A stretch of 64,000 nucleotides of DNA from Siphonodentalium dalli (Eukaryota; Mollusca; Scaphopoda; Gadilida; Siphonodentaliidae), in assembly GCA_032622095.1 (NCBI GenBank), contig CP136061.1, positions 21,022,991 through 21,086,990 on the forward strand, read 5' to 3'. This document shows positions 24,801 to 36,800 of this stretch, piece after piece; the first letter of the stretch is position 1, and each line of letters begins with the position of its first letter. The notes under the pieces are model-generated. The model was given only the letters and a program-made list of their open reading frames with translations, was not told the DNA's origin and ran no database searches. Made by a program: the position numbers and the translations under genes.

Positions 24801-27800
24801 ATTGGTGCATCGGAACAATTTCTTTTCAAAGTTTGAAACAGTATATGATGTTTCACGATTGTGAATGATAATAGTCTTTCAACGGAGTCAGTTGCAGTGT
24901 TTCGTGGTATTAGCACTTTATTTTTCCACTGGTAGACAAGGCTGTGGTGGACGTACAGTAATGCTCTAGCTAATCGACTCCTTAACCACAGCAGAATTAT
25001 GGGTAACTTTACAAGATTTAGTTGGAAATATGGCTTGTTGCCATTCATCGGAAAGCTCTCGGGAAGAGCTTTCTGATGAATGGCAACAAGCCATTTTTCT
25101 GACAAAATCCGGAAAAGTTACCCATAATTATGCTGTGGTTAAGGAGTCGATTATTTAGAGCATTACTATAGGTGCCACCAGAGAGGGGAGATATTGCATC
25201 CGGTATTTGCTGATAGGTACTCACTTTGTGAATTAGAAAAGTGGATCAGCCCACTGCTGGGGCATAGAAATACCACAAAATATTTAAATACACAAAATAA
25301 TTCATATAAATTTACTATTAGGTTTGGAAATATAATAATAATAATAATAGAGAACATTTATATAGCGCTTTTCCCAAAAGGCCCAAAGCGCTCAGCCACA
25401 ACACAAGTTCACGCACAAATATGCAATATACAAGTGGGTCACGTAATAAACATATGCAGAACTAAGAGGCATCACTCTCGGGGACGACGTTTCCATAGTA
25501 GAATTTGAAAAGTTCCGATTTAACTCTTTCATCACTGAATATCATAGTTACATTTATCCCACAACCCTGAATATCTGGCAATAATATTAAGAAAATAGTA
25601 TGTGCATGTTATGTGTACTTTACACTATAATAGTAATTGATACCTATGGCAATCTATGTATTGTCGTCTTCGGGAGATATTGAAGTATCAAATGAGTATG
25701 TTTGTGTGACTGTCAATTCGTCTCGTTAAGTAATTACAGGTATAAAACAGGTAACATTTATGTAAAATCGCTTTTTTACATCTTGTTTTCTGTTATTGGT
25801 GGTGCAATATGAATACTACAACTCTAATATAGTTTTACGTTCATGTTCTACTAAACCTCGGGAACCTATAGTCCATTTACCTGTGATTTACTGTGCCATG
25901 ACAACAGGTAAAATATACATGTGTGCATTTCAAAGTTCACAAATATTGGCTCAGTCTGTTTGAAAAGCCATACAATTTCAAATGTTTTATTGCATTTTCA
26001 GTTTAGTTAGGGACTTACAATAACCTTTTATATTATGCATGTACAAGTGCTTGGCAAATACATTGGACAATGTTGTTATTGCAGGTAAGATGGACACATG
26101 TGACAAAAGTCCTTGGTATATATATATACCACACATTTTTTTCAAGATTAGGTTGGATATCAACAATAAAAAAATCACAGATGATATTCCTCCATGTAAT
26201 CAATTGGTCAGACAAATTATCATCTATAATTATAAATACATATACATACCTTTATAGGTGTGGTGTATAACAAAATTAGCCAATGAAGCATTATGAATGA
26301 AGGTATTCCTTATCAACTGGGGAAACGTATAAAAACTCAACAAATAGGTCTTTATATATATTAACAAGTTGTGTATTCAATTATATTCCACATATCCTTG
26401 TAATCACTGTCACATTCTCCACTATAGAGTAATTACTTATTTTACTTCCATGCTCTGAATCCAGGTCAGACAGTTCATTATCGCTAGAGTAATCAATTTA
26501 GTCTCCACTGTGATTTTTATCATCAGAGACAAGCTGTTTTCTGGATATTTACTAACTGCACACAATATCAAATACACAAACATTAAAATTCTCAAAGAAT
26601 TCATCCTCAGAAAATTTGTCACCATCTGGATATCACTATCACCGGATATGTTTATAAATTTAGTTTGCTTGGTCTATGCCTGTTTGGAAAGGAATAAAAC
26701 TCATTTCTATAACATTTTTGAGATAAAACCAAGTTTACATATTTCCTGTCTATGCTCCAGAATATCCCCCACATAAGATAAACTTTAATTGCCATATGTT
26801 TGTGATTCAAAAGCAATTTAAACATAGGATGCCTGTGTTTGACATAATTGCCCGCTGTAGCGGGCTGCCGTGATGAAGCGTAATTTTTAATCTGGCCGCT
26901 ACAGCGGGCTGCCGTGATGAAAGAGTTAAGTAATGTTTTAAAAGTGTCCATGGTATCGGCTTTCTTTGTGTCGGCCTGTAGCCCATTCCAGACGGACGGA
27001 GCATGATATTCTAATAATCGTCTTCCGTAGTTTTCCGAGTCACGTCTAGGAACAATTCGCGCGGCGGAGAGTACATATTGAGAATAGAGTCAATATAAAC
27101 CAGCAAAGGCTTTGTGATGTCATTTGAGAATTTCTTATAACAAAAAGTGGCACATTTATAATCAATTCGAGCTTCAATTGGAAGATAGTGTAGTTTCGCG
27201 AGAAGAGGTGTGACGTGGTCAAATTTATGTTTTCGTAGAGCAATGCGAGCCGAAATGTTAATTATTCTCTGCAGCTTTGCCAATTGATCTTGTGGCAGAC
27301 CAGCGAATAGAGCATTGCAATAATTCAGTCGTGAAAATACAAATGAAGAGATCAAAGTCTTCGTGGATTCTACCGACAGATGTGATCGCATATGAAAAAT
27401 ACGCCGAAGTTCCAGAAATAAGGACTTGCACAGTGTGTTTATATGTGACTTCATGGACAGTCCTTTGTCTAAAATCACTCCTAAATTTTTGGCGTTATCT
27501 GAGAATTTGATGTCGGCGCTGCCAATGCGTAGGGAGGTAACCTTGATAGCTTTTAAACGCTGATCCGTACCACAAAACATTAGTTCTATCAATCGTTTTT
27601 ATATTGTAGAATATATGTTCTATAAGTCTAGCATAAAACAAAATTTTAAAGTTTCATCTGATGTGGAAAATAAAATTAGTGTCTTTGAAGAATAATACAA
27701 ACAGCCTACTCTAGTGTTCAAAATAAACGCGCAGAGTGGATATCAAGTTGTTATTGCAATTTTGTAGAGTATAGAAGGGTAGTTTTTGCCCCTTTTGGTG

Positions 27801-30800
27801 AAGAGCAAGATGGGCAGCCCCTCCACATCATGGTCCAAAAAAACAACATACAACCCTCTCCCCACATGGCCTTACACATGGCCATAAAACTGCAAATAGG
27901 ATTGAATATTATATCATTGTATTGTTTGGAACTGAATGGTTCTATAGATATGGAGTCATCAATCATCGGTGCTAGTAATTGAATTTGTAGAATTCAAGGT
28001 GAGAGAACTTCTATGAAAAATAATAGTAAATTTCATTGGTTTCAAAACTAAATGTTCTCGTACCTTGATACCATAAAGCTCCATATATGGTGAAGTTGAG
28101 CAGTGGGTGTATCATAGCATTGTAGATAGCAGTCGGGGCATCTGGAGATGGACCAGCATGAAGTTTGTAGAGGTCAGAGTGAGAAGATCTCTTGCTGAAA
28201 AATGATATGAAATTTCAAGAATAGAAAACATCGTAACTATATAATTGCTTTCGAACTTTCACACTGTCAGTCTCGGTACGCTATACTGAAATGTGAAAAA
28301 TACTGTAATTTCTGCCTGAAATACCATTCAATTTGCCTTAAAATTGTCATAATTTAGAGTTTTCAAAATGTTTTTTTTGGGGGGGGGATGCAGCCCTCCC
28401 AGACCCCCTGGCCCATATGGCTATGATGAGATTGGTTAGTATGGCCCTCCCAGACCCCCTGGCCCATATGGCTATGATGAGATTGGTTAGTATGGCCCTC
28501 CCAGACCCCCTGGCCCATATGGCTATGATGAGATTGGTTAGTATGGCCCTCCCAGACCCCCTGGCCCATATGGCTATGATGAGATTGGTTAGTATGGCCC
28601 TCCCAGACCCCCTGGCCCATATGGCTATGATGAGATTGGTTAGTATGGCCCTCCCAGACCCCCTGGCCCATATGGCTATGATGAGATTGGTTAGTATGGC
28701 CCTCCCAGACCCCCTGGCCCATATGGCTATGATGAGATTGGTTAGTATGGCCCTCCCAGACCCCCTGGCCCATATGGCTATGATGAGATTGGTTAGTATG
28801 GCCCTCCCAGACCCCCTGGCCCATATGGCTATGATGAGATTGGTTAGTATGGCCCTCCCAGACCCCCTGGCCCATATGGCTATGATGAGATTGGTTAGTA
28901 TGGCCCTCCCAGACCCCCTGGCCCATATGGCTATGATGAGATTGGTTAGTATGGTCCTCCCAGACCCCCTGGCCCATATGGCTATGATGAGATTGGTTAG
29001 TATGGCCCTCCCAGACCCCCTGGCCCATATGGCTATGATGAGATTGGTTAGTATGGCCCTCCCAGACCCCCTGGCCCATATGGCTATGATGAGATTGGTT
29101 AGTATGGCCCTCCCAGACCCCCTGGCCCATATGGCTATGATGAGATTGGTTAGTATGGCCCTCCCAGACCCCCTGGCCCATATGGCTATGATGAGATTGG
29201 TTAGTATGGCCCTCCCAGACCCCCTGGCCCATATGGCTATGATGAGATTGGTTAGTATGGCCCTCCCAGACCCCCTGGCCCATATGGCTATGATGAGATT
29301 GGTTAGTATGGCCCTCCCAGACCCCCTGGCCCATATGGCTATGATGAGATTGGTTAGTATGGCCCTCCCAGACCCCCTGGCCCATATGGCTATGATGAGA
29401 TTGGTTAGTATGGCCCTCCCAGACCCCCTGGCCCATATGGCTATGATGAGATTGGTTAGTATGGCCCTCCCAGACCCCCTGGCCCATATGGCTATGATGA
29501 GATTGGTTAGTATGGCCCTCCCAGACCCCCTGGCCCATATGGCTATGATGAGATTGGTTAGTATGGCCCTCCCAGACCCCCTGGCCCATATGGCTATGAT
29601 GAGATTGGTTAGTATGGCCCTCCCAGACCCCCTGGCCCATATGGCTATGATGAGATTGGTTAGTATGGCCCTCCCAGACCCCCTGGCCCATATGGCTATG
29701 ATGAGATTGGTTAGTATGGCCCTCCCAGACCCCCTGGCCCATATGGCTATGATGAGATTGGTTAGTATGGCCCTCCCAGACCCCCTGGCCCATATGGCTA
29801 TGATGAGATTGGTTAGTATGGCCCTCCCAGACCCCCTGGCCCATATGGCTATGATGAGATTGGTTAGTATGGCCCTCCCAGACCCCCTGGCCCATATGGC
29901 TATGATGAGATTGGTTAGTATGGCCCTCCCAGACCCACTGGCCCATATGGCTATGATGAGATTGGTTAGTATGGCCCTCCCAGACCCACTGGCCCATATG
30001 GCTATGATGAGATTGGTTAGTATGGCCCTCCCAGACCCACTGGCCCCATATGGCTATGATGAGATTGGTTAGTATGGCCCTCCCAGACCCCCTGGCCCAT
30101 ATGGCTATGATGAGATTGGTTAGTATGGCCCTCCCAGACCCACTGGCCCATATGGCTATGATGAGATTGGTTAGTATGGCCCTCCCAGACCCCCTGGCCC
30201 ATATGGCTATGATGAGATTGGTTAGTATGGCCCTCCCAGACCCCCCTGGCCCATATGGCTATGATGAGATTGGTTAGTATGGCCCTCCCAGACCCCCTGG
30301 CCCATATGGCTATGATGAGATTGGTTAGTATGGCCCTCCCAGACCCCCTGGCCCATATGGCTATGATGAGATTGGTTAGTATGGCCCTCCCAGACCCCCT
30401 GGCCCATATGGCTATGATGAGATTGGTTAGTATGGCCCTCCCAGACCCCCTGGCCCATATGGCTATGATGAGATTGGTTAGTATGGCCCTCCCAGACCCC
30501 CTGGGCCCATATGGCTATGATGAGATTGGTTAGTATGGCCCTCCCAGACCCCCTGGCCCATATGGCTATGATGAGATTGGTTAGTATGGCCCTCCCAGAC
30601 CCCCCTGGCCCATATGGCTATGATGAGATTGGTTAGTATGGCCCTCCCAGACCCCCTGGCCCATATGGCTATGATGAGATTGGTTAGTATGGCCCTCCCC
30701 AGACCCCCTGGCCCATATGGCTATGATGAGATTGGTTAGTATGGCCCTCCCAGACCCCCTGGCCCATATGGCTATGATGAGATTGGTTAGTATGGCCCTC

Positions 30801-33800
30801 CCAGACCCCCTGGCCCATATGGCTATGATGAGATTGGTTAGTATGGCCCTCCCAGACCCCCTGGCCCATATGGCTATGATGAGATTGGTTAGTATGGCCA
30901 TCCCAGACCCCCTGGCCCATATGGCTATGATGAGATTGGTTAGTATGGCCCTCCCAGACCCCCTGGCCCATATGGCTATGATGAGATTGGTTAGTATGGC
31001 CCTCCCAGACCCCCTGGCCCAATATGGCTATGATGAGATTGGTTAGTATGGCCCTCCCAGACCCCCTGGCCCATATGGCTATGATGAGATTGGTTAGTAT
31101 GGCCCTCCCAGACCCCCTGGCCCATATGGCTATGATGAGATTGGTTAGTATGGCCCTCCCAGACCCCCTGGCCCATATGGCTATGATGAGATTGGTTAGT
31201 ATGGCCCTCCCAGACCCCCTGGCCCATATGGCTATGATGAGATTGGTTAGTATGGCCCTCCCAGACCCCCTGGCCCATATGGCTATGATGAGATTGGTTA
31301 GTATGGCCCTCCCAGACCCCCTGGCCCATATGGCTATGATGAGATTGGTTAGTATGGCCATCCCAGACCCCCTGGCCCATATGGCTATGATGAGATTGGT
31401 TAGTATGGCCCTCCCAGACCCCCTGGCCCATATGGCTATGATGAGATTGGTTAGTATGGCCCTCCCAGACCCCCTGGCCCATATGGCTATGATGAGATTG
31501 GTTAGTATGGCCCTCCCAGACCCCCTGGCCCATATGGCTATGATGAGATTGGTTAGTATGGCCCTCCCAGACCCCCTGGCCCATATGGCTATGATGAGAT
31601 TGGTTAGTATGGCCCTCCCAGACCCCCTGGCCCATATGGCTATGATGAGATTGGTTAGTATGGCCCTCCCAGACCCCCTGGCCCATATGGCTATGATGAG
31701 ATTGGTTAGTATGGCCCTCCCAGACCCCCTGGCCCATATGGCTATGATGAGATTGGTTAGTATGGCCCTCCCAGACCCCCTGGCCCATATGGCTATGATG
31801 AGATTGGTTAGTATGGCCCTCCCAGACCCCCTGGCCCATATGGCTATGATGAGATTGGTTAGTATGGCCCTCCCAGACCCCCTGGCCCATATGGCTATGA
31901 TGAGATTGGTTAGTATGGCCCTCCCAGACCCACTAGCCCATATGGCTATGATGAGATTGGTTAGTATGGCCCTCCCAGACCCACTGGCCCATATGGCTAT
32001 GATGAGATTGGTTAGTATGGTGAAGTTTTGTTGTGCAAAAAAAGCGTTGGGGTCTGTAGAAACTAAGGGAATTCACCTGTCGGATAAGATTTGATAAAAT
32101 TTGAATCAGGACAGTCGATACATGTAATCAAGCACAGTCATCAAGGGTTCTACTGGTTAAACATAACACTGACTTCTTAAAACACGACAAATGAGCATAG
32201 TAGATTACAGCATAACCCTTTGAAATCTGAGTATCTTAAGTGCAAGGAAATGGCTACTTTGCAGTGGGAAAAAACCCAAATATTCTCTATGATGGAGAAA
32301 ACCATGGTTGCCAAGTGGAGTTTTGGTCTTCCAAACAGCCTTATTTATTTCCATCCTATCAGTAAGCCTGACACACCAAGTCTGATTATAGTGTGCCTGT
32401 CATTTCTAGAATGAGGTTCCCAGAGGGTGAATTTAGTGACGCTATCCTGCATTATGGGCTAGCATCACTAAATTCACCCTCTGGGGGCTTATTCTGCTTA
32501 GGTCTCATCTGCTATGGGAGACATAGGCCTGGATTGAAGTTCCCAATTGGTGAATATTGTGATGTACACCCAATGGGAACCTCGATTATGCGAGGTGTTG
32601 TCTGCCAATTTGGGGATATAGAGAAACTATACTAAGAAAGAGATAGAACTTCTATGTGATAATAATAAACTTTCCAGAGAAGATGAGGCCTAAGCAGAAT
32701 GAGGTGCCCAGAGGTTTAATTTAGTTATGCTAGCCCACTATGCAGGATAGCGTCACTAAATCCACCCTCTACGACATCATATAGAAGGCTGACCCCCTTG
32801 TAGGTTTAATTAAACTAAGAGAGTTATAGAAGGTTGACTCACTCTGTAGGTTTAATTCCACATTTCTCAAGCGAGTCAGGAGAGGACCAGGCTTCCACAG
32901 GTGTTCCTCCCCAGGTGGAGCTGATCAGACCAATCGGGTACTTTAAATTCTGGTACAGTCTCTTTCCATAAAGCCAGCAAACAGCAGAAAAATATGTCCA
33001 TTGTTTACCTCCAACAGAAGCTAAAATTAGAAATATATTTAACCCTTTCAGTGCCAAGTCCGATTTTTGTATCAACCCATATTTCCTTGATCATTTTTCA
33101 AATTTATTGATTATAATAATGTGATACATTGATGGAAAGAGCTCTAAGAAATTGACCATTCTTGGGCAGTTGACATACAAGTAAGTAAGCCTGTTTCCAG
33201 CTGTTTCCTGTAATTTTACTTCTTTTGCCAGCCCTCCCCAGAAGGATGTCGTGGAACAGTCTAGGCATGGTCTAACTAGTACACGCACATGACTGTATAT
33301 GATTTGTATTGACTGAGTTGTGTTACTGGCCAGTTTATGTATTATAGTCATTAACCCTTTCATGACTGGAGCTTTCTGAAATATTGCGAAAAAATAGGAA
33401 GCCTTGCATATATAAGAGAATACATTGGCCTAACAATATTTACCTTGACCTTATAAGCCAGTGCATTCTCTTATATATATGAGGCTCCCTATGGGAGACT
33501 CGCATATATAAGAGAATGCACTGGTACATGATCTTTAATGCAGCTCCCGTCATGAACGAGTTAAAGCATTATCGTTGAGATGTGTAGCTAGATACTCCCT
33601 CACAAGTTATTTTAAAGAGTTTTATCAAATATGTTATTTCGCAAGAACTCACTTCGAAGGCCTTGAGTTTCTTTAAGATCAAAATTTATACAAATAAGTT
33701 CAGTAAAGGCTGAAAATCGACTAGCCTGAATTTAGTATGTCTGAAATTTGCAAAATGGAAGTCCCCAGAGGGTGAATTTAGTGACGCTATCCCGCACTGT

Positions 33801-36800
33801 GCGATAGCATCACCAAATACACCCTCTGGGGACCTCTTCTGCTTAAGTATCATCTTCTGGGAAGTATATATAGTCTTAAATGAACATAGCTTTTTCCAAT
33901 TTGCAGAAGATAAAAATCATAAAGGAGGTGACTAATGAGTGAACATCACCAACTTCAACTGGGGAACTCAATCTGATCCTAGGTCTCCAATTTTAGCAGT
34001 TGAGGCCTAAGCAGAATGAGGTTCCCAGAGGGTGAATTTGGCCATGCAGGATAGCATCACTAAATTCACCCTCTGGGAACATCATTTTGCAAATGACAGA
34101 CACACTATTTGCAGGCTTGCAGATCACACTTGTTTTCAAATATGATCAAGATATCACTGTGACAGCACATAGACCACATACGATTAAAATCCATTATAAC
34201 TCACTTCTAAATACTTTTTGTAAAACTGTATTCTCAGACCGACCATTAATGGCAGTCATCATGCTAACAGGCTCCCAATTAGCATGTTTTCACAAACTGT
34301 TGATGCAAATGCACAGGGGGTGGGTTGGGACGTGGTGGCAAATAAGGCGATGAACCTTACCACGGTTAACAACCTGTAGCCCATTTGTTTTTATGAAACC
34401 ATCCATAAATGTTGTATTTATAGCTTCTCGTAAATGATGTATTCATCCTGACCTCTCAACTTCACATAGACTTGAATAAAACTAGTTTTTACTCAAATAA
34501 TGAGTCGGCTGAAGATTTACCTTTATTAGCTACAGACCAATCTTGCTCGATTCCCAAAAGGTCATACTGTGGCTCTGATGCTGTTTTCATTGCTGCTGTG
34601 AACAGACGAATGTCTGGGTAGTTGTCTGCATCAGCTATCTCCTCAGAAGCATTGTACACCTGAAGAACACAATGTGTAAAGCATCACATCACATTATACA
34701 TGTAGTCTCAATTTAACCCTATCTTTACCAAATTGATTCACCCATTCAGTTGTAATCGTATCAGGGAAAGGGTCTGGGGCCCCTGCAATTGGGAAAACAT
34801 TGTGTCGAAGAGGCTAAAATTGGGAATTCCTATAACAGTAAGCAATATATGAACAAGCAATGTTATTATGTAAATGAGTGCAATTAAACTACTTATAAGC
34901 TTGCATAGCTTCATTATCAATTGAAACAACACTTACACTAACACATTGTCTGTTCTCACAATGAACAACTTTAACTAAAATTTAACTAAAATGATAAAAA
35001 AAAAGAATATATTACAATTTAACTGACTTTCGGCTAACACAATTAACAGTACAATTGTATCATTAAACACAAATGAACATATACCAACTTCACAACTACA
35101 AGTTACTAGATTAGTATGAATTTTAGTGACTACCTAAGAAAGAATAGATGTACATATCAAATTCTATTGGCTGTATAAGGACTGAAAGGACCTTAACTTG
35201 TCATTGAGTATTACTTGTTATGACCGAAAATGTATTAAAAAAAAAAATTGGAATAAGGGAATTTTGGGGTCAGAAATGGGTAAATCCGGTTGGGAAAGGG
35301 GCCGAAACGAAAATTGGCCCCTGCAAACGAAAATCAGCCCCTGCTGCTACCCACGAATAGCCCTGTGTATTCGAAAGGTGTCTTAGTCTGGCCTCTGATG
35401 ACTGAATAAAACCTGCATTAATACCAAAAATTATTGAAATTGGTTCATATCTGTTTGAGTTATCAAGTTGGACAGACCAATATCGCGAAAAATTGACAAA
35501 CTAAAGTCGATATCTCAGACAAAATGAAAATGCAAACATCATTGGGCACTCTTTTGAAAGCATTCATGATGGCAAACCTCCATACCAAATTTCAGTCAGA
35601 TCCAATAACCCATTGCTGAGATATCTGTGTGAAGGGAAAAAAAGATAAACTTTCCAGATAAACAAAGAAGGATATTAAACTCTTAAATGTAAAACAACGA
35701 ATAACATTATTTGCCCCTCTTTTTAAAGCAATCATGATGGTAAACCTCCATACCAAATTACATTTAGATCTTATAACCATTGGTTGAGATATATGCACGG
35801 ATTGACAAATAACCCACATTTCCAGATAAACAAGATGTCTGCTTTTTAACAAATTTGGGGAAGAAAATTGACAGCTCCCATCTAGAGGCCACCCCAAAGT
35901 TCCATATGAAGTTTGGTGACAATCGGATAAGGGATGTGGCCTGTAGGATGTGCCAAAGGATTTAGTCATGCAAAAATCCATTTTCACACTAAGTCCCAAT
36001 GTTACTCAATAAAGGCCATAACTCTGGAAAAAATAATGGACGAAACCAGCTGTTTGTTAATACTCTTTCCCCCATGTTGGTTCGTCAATATACCAAAGAT
36101 CACTAAAATCAGATTTGCAGGGAGATAATTAGCCATCTGCAGGGATGCTCATAAGGTTGTTTGTTATTCAAACTTATCTGAACATTTCCTAAGGGAACTA
36201 TTCATTCAGGTTCAAACAGAAGAAAATTTGACATACAAAAGAGAACATAAGACCTTGTCCTAAAATCTTAAAATAGTGCAAACTACAAACCCTACTTCTG
36301 ATTCAGAGTCAATTACTGGAATCAGAATACCATTTAAACCACACAAACGTAGCATAGAAAAATATATCAGATCTAAATTGGAAGCCTCCAACAAACAATA
36401 TACAAGTTATTGCGAGAATAACCAAACAAAGCAAATCTCATGTTGTTTGACTTCATTGCTAGTTACTCTTACAACTGCTCACCTCTGAAAAGTAAATGGA
36501 AAAGTACTCTCATCATTAAAGATAAAAAGATCCTGTGCCAGTGCATTCTCTTATATACCTGTATGCGAGTTTCCCATAGGGAGCCTTGCATATATAAGAG
36601 AATCCACTGGCTTACACGGTCAAGGTAAATATTGTTAGGACAATGTATTCTCCCTATGGGAGATTCGCATATATAAGATAATGCATTGGTAAAGGGTTTT
36701 CGCAAAATTTCAGGAAGCTCCATTCATGGAAGGGTTAACACTAACTTCAAGCCTTGAAATAGGGTGTCTGTCATTTGCAGAATTCACCCTCTTGGAACCT

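Noticed and set aside
28363-32094. Long open readings on both strands (up to ~550 codons) with 17-aa repeats
   Set aside because: They are by-products of a 51-nt stop-free minisatellite lying in a SIAE intron. Both strands are open equally and there is no unique sequence or domain.
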